DNA of 64,000 nucleotides from Acinetobacter amyesii. GTDB taxonomy: Bacteria > Pseudomonadota > Gammaproteobacteria > Pseudomonadales > Moraxellaceae. The translations under genes were made by a program, and so were the position numbers. Below, piece after piece: positions 18,654 through 28,862 of this stretch. The stretch lies in contig NZ_MVKX01000004.1 of NCBI RefSeq assembly GCF_002018365.1, positions 259,401 through 323,400 of the forward strand, in the 5' to 3' direction. The notes under the pieces were generated by a model. The model saw only the letters and a list, made by a program, of their open reading frames with translations, was not told the DNA's origin and ran no database searches. The stretch's first letter is position 1, and every line of letters begins with the position of its first letter.

Positions 18654-18685
18654 CAAAAAAACCGCTCATTTGAGCGGTTTTTTTA
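18654..18685. terminator. Bidirectional terminator between rluB and the peptide ABC operon
   Basis: ACCGCTCA-tt-TGAGCGGT at 18661-18678 flanked by A-run and T-run on either side. It serves rluB on the plus strand and the ABC operon on the minus strand. Confidence 0.88.
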
Positions 18686-18693
18686 TACCAACA

Positions 18694-20433
18694 CTAAACA
18701 AATTGTTCAGTGGTTTGTGGAATCGCATTCAGCAAACGCTTGGTATATTCATGCCGAGGTGATCGATACAACTCATCCGAGTTTGCAATTTCAACGATAT
18801 CACCATGGTTCATCACCATGATTTGGTCAGAAATATATTTCACCACAGATAAATCATGTGAAATAAAGATATAGCTCAAACCAAATTCATCTTGTAAATC
18901 TTGCAATAAATTCAGAACTTGGGCTTGAACAGAAACATCTAGTGCAGAGACAGACTCATCACAGATTAATATTTCTGGCTTTAAGGTCAAGCATCGTGCA
19001 ATGGCAATACGTTGACGCTGACCACCAGAAAACTCATGTGGATATCGATAAAACGCTTGGGCAGGCAAACTGACTCGCTCTAGTAAATCAAACGCCATTT
19101 GCTCTCGTTCTGCATCATCCTTCCCAATCTGATGCACTTGCATCGGCTCCATTAGAATTTGCCCCACAGTAAAACGTGGATTAAGTGAAGCATATGGGTT
19201 TTGGAAAATAATCTGTATTTTGCGCTGATATTGGGTAAATTCTTTGTCGCTCATCGCCAAAATATCATGACCTTCAAACAGCGCCTGACCACCTGTCGCT
19301 TCCTGTAGACGCATCAGTAAAAGACCGATTGTGGTTTTACCTGAGCCTGATTCTCCAACCAATCCTAGCGTTTTACCTTTCGCCAGTTGAAACGAGACAC
19401 CTTTGACCGCCTGATACTCATCCTTACCAAATAAACCCTTGCGGCTATAAAACGATTTTTTCAGGTCTTTGACATCTAAGATAATCTGTTCGTTACCCGT
19501 AAGACCACGCGTTCGTTGTCTACGGGTTTCCTCAGATAAATGCACATCCTCAATCAGCTCATCACCATTTTGACGCATAAAATCACTGATCATTGGCAAT
19601 TTATAAGGACGCTCAGACATCTGAGGACGGCACTTGAGCAAAGCGCGTGTGTAAATATCTTTAGGATGGTCCAGCACTTCATTGACCAAGCCTTGTTCAC
19701 GGATTTCTCCATGACGCATGACAATCACCTGATCGGCAATTTCACTTACCAATGCTAAATCATGTGTAATGAACAGCATCGACATCTCACGTTTCTTTTG
19801 CAAGGCTTCAAGTAAATCTAAAATTTGCTTTTGAATCGTCACATCAAGTGCTGTGGTTGGCTCATCTGCAATCAATAACTTCGGCTCACATGCAATTGCC
19901 ATAGCAATCATGACACGTTGCTGTTGACCACCTGACATTTGGCTGGGATAGGCATCGATTTTCGTGTCAGGAGAAGGAATACCCACTTCCTTCAATAACT
20001 CCAAAGTCCGTGCTCTTGCCTGCTTCCGTCCCATACCTAGATGAAGTCGTAATACTTCGGCAATTTGATCGCCCACCGTAAAGACAGGATTGAGTGACGA
20101 CATCGGTTCCTGAAAAATCATCGCAATATCTTTACCGCAGATATTACGCATTTCTCTTGGAGACAGACTCAGTAAATCCTGCCCTTCAAAAATGATTTTA
20201 CTGCTTGCATCTATACGGCTTTGGTCACGTGGTAACAGCCCCATGGTTGCCAACGAGGTCACCGACTTGCCACTACCAGATTCTCCCACAAGCGCCACAG
20301 TTGTATTGGCAGGAATGTCAAAAGATATTCCTTTGACCGTTTCGATATAACTTTTATCTTCGGCTTTAAAGCTCACTTTCAGGTTTTGAACACTGAGGAG
20401 CGTTGGTTTAACAGTTTGATTTTGTTCCGTCAT
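18694..20433 (-). CDS. Peptide ABC transporter, double ATP-binding subunit
   Basis: A 579-residue protein with two complete ABC ATPase domains in one chain, like E. coli YejF. The first (about residues 10-265) has GESGSGKS, the signature [15 protein letters not shown] and Walker [13 protein letters not shown]. The second (about 320-570) has [22 protein letters not shown] and [13 protein letters not shown]. Peptide-type ATPases of this group have the oligopeptide C-terminal motif after each core. It is the last gene of an operon with two permeases, a peptidase and two binding proteins, so it most likely powers oligopeptide import. An AGGAG site precedes the start. Confidence 0.9.
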   Translation of the reverse strand: MTEQNQTVKPTLLSVQNLKVSFKAEDKSYIETVKGISFDIPANTTVALVGESGSGKSVTSLATMGLLPRDQSRIDASSKIIFEGQDLLSLSPREMRNICGKDIAMIFQEPMSSLNPVFTVGDQIAEVLRLHLGMGRKQARARTLELLKEVGIPSPDTKIDAYPSQMSGGQQQRVMIAMAIACEPKLLIADEPTTALDVTIQKQILDLLEALQKKREMSMLFITHDLALVSEIADQVIVMRHGEIREQGLVNEVLDHPKDIYTRALLKCRPQMSERPYKLPMISDFMRQNGDELIEDVHLSEETRRQRTRGLTGNEQIILDVKDLKKSFYSRKGLFGKDEYQAVKGVSFQLAKGKTLGLVGESGSGKTTIGLLLMRLQEATGGQALFEGHDILAMSDKEFTQYQRKIQIIFQNPYASLNPRFTVGQILMEPMQVHQIGKDDAEREQMAFDLLERVSLPAQAFYRYPHEFSGGQRQRIAIARCLTLKPEILICDESVSALDVSVQAQVLNLLQDLQDEFGLSYIFISHDLSVVKYISDQIMVMNHGDIVEIANSDELYRSPRHEYTKRLLNAIPQTTEQFV

Positions 20434-20446
20434 CCTTTACTCCTCC

Positions 20447-21586
20447 TTATTTCAATTTTGGATCTAATGCATCACGCAGTGCATCAGTAAACATCGAAAA
20501 TGCCGTAACCAAAACCGCCATCGCTACAGATGCTGCGATAAGTTGCCACCATTTACCTAAAATCAATTCACTTTGTGCTTCATTAAGCATACTTCCCCAT
20601 GACACAACCCCAACAGGAACGCCAAATCCCAAGAAGCTCAAAATCACTTCTGACTTAATAAAGGCCACCACTAAAATTGAAATTTGCACCAATGCAATAT
20701 GACTGACGTTCGGAAAGATATGCACAAAGATGCGTCGGAAATGACTCACCCCTATCGCTTTGGCAGCGAGCACATATTCACGCGAAGTATGTTTCATGTA
20801 CTCTGCACGAATCAGACGATATACCCCCGTCCATCCAGTAAGTCCCAGAATAAGGACAATTGATAAGATCCCCTTTTGCTGTAGTACAGCAGCAATCGCA
20901 AGAACCAAGAGCAAATACGGAATCGAGGTAAAAATGTTATAGAACCAGTTTAAAATATCATCAACCCAACCACCGAAGTAGCCAGAAATTGCCCCTAAAA
21001 TTGTCCCAATCACGACAGCAAGTAATGCAGCTACCACGCCAACAATAATAGATGTTTCAGCACCCTTAATGGTTTTTTGCAGGACATCCTGCCCCCATTT
21101 ATCCGCACCAAACGGTAAAGTTTGTTTTAGCTCACTTTGTTGATCTAACAAATGACCACCCAATTGCTGATCAATCGCCTTCATATCTTCTGCTAGTGGA
21201 TCGACAACGCCATAGTAGTCAATTGCATTGGCACCACCTTGCTCAGTCGCAATCTCTGCATTCAGTTCAGCAATTACATCTTTTAAAGGATCAACAGGAT
21301 TTTCAGGCAATGCCATATCTTCTGCTGATGCTTTGGTTTTGGCTGTTTCATTGAGTTCCGCCCCAATAAAACTTGGAGGTGCATAACTAACTGCCACTTC
21401 TTTATTCCAATTGGATGCAACCACGCCTGTCATCGACAATAGCAACACCACGAAATAGCACAGTACAACGAACAACGACACCATCGCTAATTTATCGGCC
21501 TTTAGGCGTCGCATCGCCAACTTCCACAAGCCAGTCGATGCAGGTGTTGATGCCGTTGCTTTGGTCTTATTGAATATTCCTAGCAT
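20447..21586 (-). CDS. Peptide ABC transporter permease (DppC/YejE-like)
   Basis: A 379-residue inner-membrane permease. One N-terminal helix (about residues 35-60) is followed by an unusually long polar insert to about residue 165, then the usual FGADKWGQDVLQKTIKGAET block and five more helices, with the EAA-loop sequence EYVLAAKAIGVSHFRRIFVH that contacts the ATPase. DppC-type permeases are near 300 residues, so the periplasmic insert is the odd part. It lies 13 bp from the ATPase gene and 7 bp from the other permease. Confidence 0.88.
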   Translation of the reverse strand: MLGIFNKTKATASTPASTGLWKLAMRRLKADKLAMVSLFVVLCYFVVLLLSMTGVVASNWNKEVAVSYAPPSFIGAELNETAKTKASAEDMALPENPVDPLKDVIAELNAEIATEQGGANAIDYYGVVDPLAEDMKAIDQQLGGHLLDQQSELKQTLPFGADKWGQDVLQKTIKGAETSIIVGVVAALLAVVIGTILGAISGYFGGWVDDILNWFYNIFTSIPYLLLVLAIAAVLQQKGILSIVLILGLTGWTGVYRLIRAEYMKHTSREYVLAAKAIGVSHFRRIFVHIFPNVSHIALVQISILVVAFIKSEVILSFLGFGVPVGVVSWGSMLNEAQSELILGKWWQLIAASVAMAVLVTAFSMFTDALRDALDPKLK

Positions 21587-21593
21587 AGGCCAC

Positions 21594-22532
21594 CTACTTC
21601 AACTGAACGCGAGGATCGACAAGTTTATAAATCAAATCCGCGATTAAGTTAAAAATCATTGTAGCCGCTGCAACGTAGACTGTAATCGCCTTAATGACAG
21701 GGAAGTCACTGCGTTCAACAGCAATAATGACTTCACGACCAATACCCGGAATACCAAAGAATCGTTCAATCAGGAAAGCGCCTATCAGCAGTGCCGGTAG
21801 ACTCGACATGACATCGGTAATAATTGGAATTGAGGCGTTACGCAGTACATGTACACCTAGAATACGGCTTTCACCTACACCTTTTGCGCGCGCAGTTCGA
21901 ACATAGTCTTGATTGACTTCATCCAATACAAAACTGCGGTATAAGCGCAAAGTTGGCGCAATACTCACCACCAACATAATTAAGATAGGCAGTAAACCGT
22001 ATTTAAATAAGTTTTCGCTAAAGTGATCACTCCACCCTTGAACCGGAAACCAACTCAACTGATATGCAAATACGTATTGGAAAACAATAATGTAAACCAA
22101 AATACTGATCGACATACCAATCGTACAAAGCATCATAATCATACGATCGGTTAATGTGCCACGAACTGAAGCCACAGCAAGTGCCAAACCAATTGAAATG
22201 ATCGTTTGCAAAATGGTCAAAGGAATTAAAATCGTCAGTGATGGTCCTAGACGGGTCAAAATAATATCTGACACCGACTCACCTGTACTCCAACTCATTC
22301 CATAATCAAAAGTTAAAATCTGCTTAATGAAAATCCACAATTGGACATAGTAGGGTTGATCAACCCCCAACTGTTGTCGAATGTTTTCAATTTGCTCTGG
22401 GTTCGACATTTTGCCTGCTAGAATATAAGCAGGGTCCCCACCTACCCAGTTAAATAAGAAGAATATGAGCAGAACAACCCCCAACATCGTTGGGATCATC
22501 TGCCATATACGCCGTATGATATATGCCAGCAT
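21594..22532 (-). CDS. Peptide ABC transporter permease (DppB-like)
   Basis: A 312-residue inner-membrane permease with six predicted helices. It starts MLAYIIRRIWQMIPTMLGVV, has the family block GDPAYILAGKMSNPEQIE, the cytoplasmic EAA loop DYVRTARAKGVGESRILGVH and the C-terminal FLIERFFGIPGIGREVI. It pairs with the DppC-like permease to form the channel. Confidence 0.9.
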   Translation of the reverse strand: MLAYIIRRIWQMIPTMLGVVLLIFFLFNWVGGDPAYILAGKMSNPEQIENIRQQLGVDQPYYVQLWIFIKQILTFDYGMSWSTGESVSDIILTRLGPSLTILIPLTILQTIISIGLALAVASVRGTLTDRMIMMLCTIGMSISILVYIIVFQYVFAYQLSWFPVQGWSDHFSENLFKYGLLPILIMLVVSIAPTLRLYRSFVLDEVNQDYVRTARAKGVGESRILGVHVLRNASIPIITDVMSSLPALLIGAFLIERFFGIPGIGREVIIAVERSDFPVIKAITVYVAAATMIFNLIADLIYKLVDPRVQLK

Positions 22533-22542
22533 AAAGTTGTCC

Positions 22543-24558
22543 TTACTTCACTCGTTGTCCAGTAATTTCATCAAAGAACGCTTTGTTATCAGGTTTACGA
22601 CCTAAGAAATCATGCACCAATTTTTCTGCTTCATATTGACCACCTTGCGACAAGATCGTTTTGCGGTAGCGTTGTCCCACTTCAGGGTTATTTAGGTTAT
22701 CTCCGAAAGCAGACAACATATCGAGTGCCATCACTTCAGACCACATATAGCCATAATAGCCAACCTGGTAACCGCCCATGATATGGTTGAATTGTCCTGG
22801 GAATTCAGTACTTGGGACATAGCCTAAAGCTGTCTCGCCTTCCATTTTCTTCCAAACATCTAGAGGTTTAACACTCAAAGCATCTGATGAGTGAAGTGCC
22901 ATATCATATTTTGCATACAAGGCTTGACGTGCATAATGTAAACCACGTCCATAGCTATGAACTGCTTTTAATTTATTAATCAGGGCATCATCTACAGGTG
23001 GACACGCTGGATTACAGTAATTTGCGAGTGTAGATAAAGTTTCTTTACGACGCGCCCATTCTTCATACATTTGTGAAGGTGCTTCTACAAAGTCGCGCTC
23101 TACTGAAGTCCCCGATTGGGATGCATAACGGGTATTCGACAAAATACCGTGTAAAGCATGACCAAACTCATGAACAAAGGTTTCAAGTTCATCACTATTT
23201 AAACCTTTACGGTTAAAGTTGGTCACCAAAGCAGAAATCGGTTTACGCTTAGTCAAGGTACTACCACCTTTTACGCCCCAAACAGCTGCATGACCATACT
23301 TCCCTTCACGTGGGTATTTATCGATATATAAACCACCAAGCAGCTCACCGGTCTTTTTATCTTTTACATCATAATATTCAACTTCTGACTGCCAAACATC
23401 GACTTTCGCAGGCTTAAATTCAATGCCATAAAGGTCAGATGAAATGGCAAAAATCCATTCTTGAGATGCTTGGGTTGGGAAATAGTCACGCAATTTTTCT
23501 TGATCGATTTGATACTTTTCTTTGCGAAGTTTTTCACTCCAGTAACTCTCACTCCAGCGATTTATTTCGGCTTTTTCGAGTGGAATTTTCAGGCTTTTCG
23601 CTTTGAACTCACGTAAAGTCTCAACTTCTTTTTTCTCTAAAGGTGCCACCGTTTGATGAACATCAGCTAAGAACTTATTTACTGTTTCAGGGTCTTTTGC
23701 CATACGGTGTTGCAACACCCATTCAGCATAGCTTTTTTTACCAAAGAGCTGCGCAATTTCATAACGTAAATCCATTGCTTGCTTTAACAATACTAAGTTT
23801 TTCTCAGTACCACGACGCGTGAATGCAGTTTGGTAACGCTTACGCGCATCATCGCTTTCTGCAAGTTCCATAAATGGACGGTATTCTGGGTACTCAAAAC
23901 CAAGCAAATAATTGCCCTTTTCATTTTTCTTTAAGCCCGAAATATAACTGTCTGGCAAGCCTTTCAATTCAGCCGGTGTAAACTCCAATTTTTCTTTATT
24001 GTCTCGTACATTACGCGCATATTCTTGTTCAATTTTTGCTAATTCATCAAAGATAGCTTTCAAACGAGCACGTTTTTCAGGTGTAAATTGCACCCCTGTA
24101 TTTTCAAAACCATCCAAGATGTCTTGACGCATTTTTTTATCAATTTCGTCATTGGTTTTGAGTTTTTTAATTTGCTCATAAAGTTTTGGATTTTGATAAA
24201 CCGAAGTTTGAAACTCCATAATTTTAATTTCACAATCTTCCGCAGCCTTACGTAAAGCCTCATCAGGATCGACGTTGCTATATAGTCCGATTGGTCCATA
24301 AAAATCTTCAAATTTGGCAAAAATTTGATCCCACTCCGCCAAAACAGGTGCTGCTTTTGCATTATTTTTTATCTTTTTTTGCTCAAATGCCGCTAAATCT
24401 GTTTTCACTTGCTGAATTTTGGCATCACACAGCGCAGGTATTTCTTTGGCTTGGAACTTTGGCAAAGTACTCCGTATTGAATCTTCGGCTTGAACGAATT
24501 GGCTAGCGCCGATCATCAACATACTGAGTGTGGTGAGTTTCAAAGCTTTATTTTTCAT
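22543..24558 (-). CDS. Exported M3-family metallopeptidase
   Basis: A 671-residue zinc peptidase of the thimet oligopeptidase / Dcp family (M3). It has a signal peptide (KALKLTTLSMLMIGASQFVQA), a long helical N-terminal region, and the zinc motif HEFGH in ETFVHEFGHALHGIL near residue 461, with the downstream glutamate ligand region VEAPSQMYEEWARRKE. M3 enzymes cut short oligopeptides. The signal peptide suggests it works in the periplasm, and its place inside a peptide ABC operon suggests it trims peptides before import. Many M3 members are cytoplasmic, so the export is notable. Confidence 0.85.
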   Translation of the reverse strand: MKNKALKLTTLSMLMIGASQFVQAEDSIRSTLPKFQAKEIPALCDAKIQQVKTDLAAFEQKKIKNNAKAAPVLAEWDQIFAKFEDFYGPIGLYSNVDPDEALRKAAEDCEIKIMEFQTSVYQNPKLYEQIKKLKTNDEIDKKMRQDILDGFENTGVQFTPEKRARLKAIFDELAKIEQEYARNVRDNKEKLEFTPAELKGLPDSYISGLKKNEKGNYLLGFEYPEYRPFMELAESDDARKRYQTAFTRRGTEKNLVLLKQAMDLRYEIAQLFGKKSYAEWVLQHRMAKDPETVNKFLADVHQTVAPLEKKEVETLREFKAKSLKIPLEKAEINRWSESYWSEKLRKEKYQIDQEKLRDYFPTQASQEWIFAISSDLYGIEFKPAKVDVWQSEVEYYDVKDKKTGELLGGLYIDKYPREGKYGHAAVWGVKGGSTLTKRKPISALVTNFNRKGLNSDELETFVHEFGHALHGILSNTRYASQSGTSVERDFVEAPSQMYEEWARRKETLSTLANYCNPACPPVDDALINKLKAVHSYGRGLHYARQALYAKYDMALHSSDALSVKPLDVWKKMEGETALGYVPSTEFPGQFNHIMGGYQVGYYGYMWSEVMALDMLSAFGDNLNNPEVGQRYRKTILSQGGQYEAEKLVHDFLGRKPDNKAFFDEITGQRVK

Positions 24559-24581
24559 AATTTCTCCAGTTTTGTTCCATT

Positions 24582-26396
24582 TTATTTTTTCGGGTCAATA
24601 TCGATGTACATCCATTCTGTTGCCAAAATTGGATGCTTTTTATAACCAATCACGCGTGGTTGTGACAACACACTACGGTAACGTGCATAATTAATTTGGA
24701 CAGGCATGTACACTTCTAATATGCGTGACATTTTCCGATAGATTGCATCACGCTCCGGTCCCGGCTTCATACGCTGTGTCTGTTCATATAAACGGTCGTA
24801 TTCAGGTATTTTTGAACAGCCGTTGTTGGTGACATTGATATTTTTGCCATAGAACAATTGCATAAAATTGTCTGCATCTGGATAGTCTGCGATCCATGCA
24901 GATGCTTTAAACATGGTTTTACACTGTTTTTCGGCTTTTAAAGCTTCTGCAAATGGCATCGATTTTGTTGTCATTTTAATTTTGATGCTATCTAAAGTTT
25001 TCTTCCAAAATTCGCCCGACTGCTGACTACGGCTACTATTGCCCGCTATCGTCATTTCAATCGTTAGCGGTTTACCATTCGGTTGCGTACGCCAGCCATC
25101 TGCGCCGACTTTATAGTTATAACGATCGAGCAATAAATTTGCCGCTTTAACTGAGTATGGAATACTCGATTTATAATTCGGGTCATAGCCGACAACGCCG
25201 AGTGGAATTGGGCTTTGTAATTTTTGTGCATCACCATTCATCAAAATTTTGATTTGATTATCTGCTGAATAAGCCATCGCCATTGCACGACGTAATGCAA
25301 TTTTTTCTTTACTAAAACCACCAACCACAGGGTTTTGCATATTCCAATAGTGATAGTCGATAGAGGGGTCAGAAATGCGCGACATTTGGATGCCTTTTTT
25401 AGCCAACTCAGGCTTTAGCTCTCCATCTTTTAAGGCTTGTACCGACAAATCTCCATCGAGTACCAACAAATCCGCTTCATTTTTTGCAAAGGTCAACCAA
25501 CGTGATTGTGATTCTTCCATCACCTGAATATCAATCACGCCAATTTGCGGCATTTTTTTGCCTTGCATGGCTTTTACGATCTTTTCATCTTTGGCATCTG
25601 ATGCTTTAAAGTCCCAAACAAAGCCACGAAAGTTGGGATTGGCCTTTAAAATAATTCGTGAGCCAGGTGTCCAGCGCGTCAAAATATATGGCCCTGTGCC
25701 CACCGGTTTACCCATCACAAAACCCGCTTTGTCTCGATATTTTTCGACCACTTCACGTGCCATAGCCGAGGCAGGTTGATGAGCCAATAACATTGGAAAG
25801 TTTTGATCTGGAGAATTTAAACGAATGACAAGGGTATAACGATCAGGGGTTTGTATGCCTTCAATGGGCGCATCATAATCAAACTTACCTGTTTTTTTCG
25901 CCTTTTCTAAAACCTTCTCCATGCCTAAAATGCGGCCATCGAGTAGCCAACTGTTTGGTGAGCGAAGTTGTGGATCGACTAACCGTCTAAAGGTATATGC
26001 ATAATCAGCCGAGCTCAACTCTCTTTTCTTGCCCTTAAATACAGGATCATCAGCAAAATAAATGCCTTTTTGCAGGCGAATGGTATAAGTCAAACCATCA
26101 GCGCTGATTTCTGGCATCGCAGCCGCCGTTTTAGGAACCAACTTTGCCGGCGATGCTAAATAATCATAGGTATATAAGGTTTCAAAGATTGAGGTATTCA
26201 CATGTGCAGAATACAGATCATGTACGCCAACTGGGTCAAAACCTGTTTCTGCGACAGGGAAAATATGACGTAAAACTTTATTTGGATCTGCTGGATTCTT
26301 TGCCAATGCTAATGTTGGCATCGCACTGAACAACACTCCCCCCATCAAACACGCTGTAGCAAATTTGGTTAGCGTAAAATTCGAATTTCGCTTCAT
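24582..26396 (-). CDS. Peptide-type ABC solute-binding protein 2 (family 5)
   Basis: A 604-residue extracellular solute-binding protein, family 5 (DppA/OppA/YejA-like). The signal peptide is MKRNSNFTLTKFATACLMGG, then a cleavage near TLALAKNPADPNK. Family motifs include PVFKGKKRELSSADYAYTFR, VGTGPYILTRWTPGSRIILK, and WIADYPDADNFMQLFYG near the end. It is a paralogue of the gene directly upstream (26413-28194) and lies just before the M3 peptidase gene. The ligand is inferred to be peptides from the family and context. Confidence 0.87.
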   Translation of the reverse strand: MKRNSNFTLTKFATACLMGGVLFSAMPTLALAKNPADPNKVLRHIFPVAETGFDPVGVHDLYSAHVNTSIFETLYTYDYLASPAKLVPKTAAAMPEISADGLTYTIRLQKGIYFADDPVFKGKKRELSSADYAYTFRRLVDPQLRSPNSWLLDGRILGMEKVLEKAKKTGKFDYDAPIEGIQTPDRYTLVIRLNSPDQNFPMLLAHQPASAMAREVVEKYRDKAGFVMGKPVGTGPYILTRWTPGSRIILKANPNFRGFVWDFKASDAKDEKIVKAMQGKKMPQIGVIDIQVMEESQSRWLTFAKNEADLLVLDGDLSVQALKDGELKPELAKKGIQMSRISDPSIDYHYWNMQNPVVGGFSKEKIALRRAMAMAYSADNQIKILMNGDAQKLQSPIPLGVVGYDPNYKSSIPYSVKAANLLLDRYNYKVGADGWRTQPNGKPLTIEMTIAGNSSRSQQSGEFWKKTLDSIKIKMTTKSMPFAEALKAEKQCKTMFKASAWIADYPDADNFMQLFYGKNINVTNNGCSKIPEYDRLYEQTQRMKPGPERDAIYRKMSRILEVYMPVQINYARYRSVLSQPRVIGYKKHPILATEWMYIDIDPKK

Positions 26397-26412
26397 TGTA
26401 ATCCTGACTCAA

Positions 26413-28194
26413 TTATTTTTTACTAGGCTGAATATCGAGATATTGCCAACTGGTGTTCATCATTGGATGTGTTTTATACCCCTGAATTTCAGGGTGAATT
26501 AACCAATTACGAATCCGTGTAGAATGGATAATCCAAGGGTTATCCGCTTCAATTTGACGGTTCATTTTTTCATAAAAAGGTTCACGATCTTTAGGTTTCA
26601 ACACAATTGCTTGTTTATATAATGCGTCATAAGCTTTAGATTGATAACAACTTAAATTCCCTTGTCCTGAGTTTGGCCCATATAGTAATTGAGCAAAGTT
26701 CTCCCCTTCAGGATAATCTGCAATCCACGCTCCAGACCACATCATATATTTACATTGCATTGCTTCTTTTAAATTGTCAGCAAAGTTACTGACCTTAAAC
26801 TGTACCCGTATCCCAATGGCATCGAGATTTTTTTTCCACAACTCAGATTGAATCACCGATTTAGAGCTATTTTCAGTATTTATTTTTAAGGTCAACGCTT
26901 TACCATCGGGCAAGGTTCGATAACCATCAGCACCTTTCTTATAACCAAATCGATCCAGTAATTTATTGGCCAGCAATGGGTTATATCCCAAACTGCTGCG
27001 ATATTTTGGATTAAAGCCACTCACACCTTCTGGCAAAAACATTTCAGCCTTTACGGCCTGCCCTTGATATAACTGTTTAATCGCTTCAGCTTGATTGTAT
27101 GACATGCTGATAGCACGGCGTAACGCAATCTTTTCAAGGCTTTGACCACCGACAAGCGGGTCTTGCATATTGAACATGCTGTAGGTGATTTCAGCATCTT
27201 TATTTGGATAATGCTTAATGCCGAGCTTTTGTATATCCGGCTTAAGTTTATTTTGCGAATCTAAGGCTTGCGGTACTGCATTTGAGGTCAATTTATCAAA
27301 ATTCAGCTGCCCTGTTTTAAATGCTAACCACCGTGACTGTTCTTCTTCAATAATACTGACGGAAACCTTGCCGATTTGTGGCATTTTCTTCCCGTTCATT
27401 TCTTTGACTAATTGATTGTCCCAAGCTGTGCCTGTCGATTTAAAACTCCAGACAAAACCACGATAATTCGGGTTTGCAACCAATTCGATCTTGCTACGTG
27501 GCACATATTTACTGAGCTGATACGGCCCCGTTCCTACAGGATGTTGTGCAATTTTATTACCATAAAATTCAACAACTTCTTTTGAAACTGCACCAAACGT
27601 AACATAGGCCAAAATATATTGGAAATTATAGTCAGGGCGCGTCAAAGTAATTTGCAAAGTATAAGGATCTATCGCTTTTAGGCCTGCAATTGCTGCATTG
27701 TAATTAAATTTTCCTGACTTCTTTGCATCCGCAACGACCGCATCACCCCCTAAGATCTTGCCATCAATAAATGAATAGGTCGGAGAACGGTTAGCTGGAT
27801 CTAAAATTCGTTGAATCGCGTAAATGTAATCTTGCGCAACTAGCTCGCGTTTTTTTCCCTTAAAGGCTGGATCATCTGAAAAATGGATGCCTCGTTTGAT
27901 TTTGAAGGTATAGACTTTTCCTTCTTGTTCAATCTTTGGCATCGCTTCAATAGTATTTGGAACAAGAACAACAGGACGTGCTAGATAGTCATATTTCAAT
28001 AAGGGTTCAAAAATCGCTTCCGCAATATTGCCACTATAATAATTATAGGTTTTGACCATATCAAAACCATCATCCGGTGCTTCAAATGCAATATTTAAAA
28101 CTTTATCCGATTGTGCAGAAGCTTGAACCTCGGCCATCATCCCTGTTGAAATTAATAATGCAAGGAGCGCTATTTTAAATTTTCTAGTTTCCAA
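26413..28194 (-). CDS. Peptide-type ABC solute-binding protein 1 (family 5)
   Basis: A 593-residue paralogue of the next gene, with the same landmarks: PAFKGKKRELVAQDYIYAIQ, VGTGPYQLSKYVPRSKIELV and WIADYPEGENFAQLLYG. The signal peptide (KIALLALLISTGMMAEVQA) begins after a TTG start at 28192-28194, which has an AAGGA ribosome site; the next Met is inside the signal peptide, so the TTG is favoured. It is the first gene of the minus-strand peptide operon. A sigma-54-like promoter lies about 125 bp upstream of the start. Confidence 0.87.
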   Translation of the reverse strand: METRKFKIALLALLISTGMMAEVQASAQSDKVLNIAFEAPDDGFDMVKTYNYYSGNIAEAIFEPLLKYDYLARPVVLVPNTIEAMPKIEQEGKVYTFKIKRGIHFSDDPAFKGKKRELVAQDYIYAIQRILDPANRSPTYSFIDGKILGGDAVVADAKKSGKFNYNAAIAGLKAIDPYTLQITLTRPDYNFQYILAYVTFGAVSKEVVEFYGNKIAQHPVGTGPYQLSKYVPRSKIELVANPNYRGFVWSFKSTGTAWDNQLVKEMNGKKMPQIGKVSVSIIEEEQSRWLAFKTGQLNFDKLTSNAVPQALDSQNKLKPDIQKLGIKHYPNKDAEITYSMFNMQDPLVGGQSLEKIALRRAISMSYNQAEAIKQLYQGQAVKAEMFLPEGVSGFNPKYRSSLGYNPLLANKLLDRFGYKKGADGYRTLPDGKALTLKINTENSSKSVIQSELWKKNLDAIGIRVQFKVSNFADNLKEAMQCKYMMWSGAWIADYPEGENFAQLLYGPNSGQGNLSCYQSKAYDALYKQAIVLKPKDREPFYEKMNRQIEADNPWIIHSTRIRNWLIHPEIQGYKTHPMMNTSWQYLDIQPSKK

Positions 28195-28330
28195 ACCTTT
28201 TCCTTTCTGATGATTTTTTAATAATACAAATCCGCAAGCAGACTTTAAATAAAGCCACCCTCACTAAAATAAAACGAACCAGTTTAAATTAAGTTTTAAA
28301 CGTAGAACTTAATACACTCATTAATATAAA

Positions 28331-28346
28331 GCGAAATTCATGCCAC
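28331..28346 (-). promoter_or_regulatory. Sigma-54 (-24/-12) promoter-like site for the ABC operon
   Basis: Minus strand GTGGCATGAATTTCGCTTT: the -24 GG (28343-28344) and -12 GC (28331-28332) are separated by exactly 10 bases, as sigma-54 requires. It matches TGGCA of the -24 element; the -12 element reads TCGC instead of TTGC. The expected start of transcription is near 28319. Confidence 0.5.
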
Positions 28347-28464
28347 CACTCCTTGGTTGAAAGTTATCTGAATTAAATATCCTTTTAAATTCATTTTTTA
28401 AGATAAATTTATACTAATAGCGACTTTCCGAGTAAAGCTCGTTTTTATCAAAAATTCAACTCTT

Positions 28465-28490
28465 GGATGTGTACTCATCCATGCACATCC
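28465..28490. promoter_or_regulatory. 7-bp dyad, possible enhancer-protein site
   Basis: GGATGTG (28465-28471) and CACATCC (28484-28490) are perfect inverted repeats with a 12-bp spacer. The site lies about 134 bp upstream of the -24 element of the ABC promoter and about 370 bp upstream of that of the receptor promoter, distances usual for activators of sigma-54 promoters. Confidence 0.35.
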
Positions 28491-28843
28491 TGCACAAATA
28501 TAATACATTCCTGATTCATAATGGATCATGTTCAGATGAAATGACAGACGACAGGCAACTAAGCGACTGAATTTATAGTTTTTATTTTTTATTTATTTAT
28601 CTTATTAGCCTTATAAATCAAACATATAAATATGAATTAAATCACACTTTTTGGGGTTTAATTTGCATCGATTCATGTTTTTAAAAATTTTTTTGATCAA
28701 AAGTTAAATTCCTGATAAAACCTAATTAAAAGGATAACTTTAAAAAAATATACTTACCGTTCATCTTAAAGTTCTCCACTTTAAAACCAATAATGTAGAT
28801 ATTTATCAGTATTTTATATTTGAAAATAAAATTTAAATATAAA

Positions 28844-28862
28844 TTTGGCACTTGAATTGCTT
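28844..28862 (+). promoter_or_regulatory. Sigma-54 (-24/-12) promoter for the TonB-receptor operon
   Basis: TTTGGCACTTGAATTGCTT has the -24 TTGGCAC and -12 TTGCT elements with GG (28847-28848) and GC (28859-28860) exactly 10 bases apart. This is close to the full consensus TGGCAC-N5-TTGCW. Transcription would start near 28872, about 42 bp before the receptor ATG. Confidence 0.65.
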
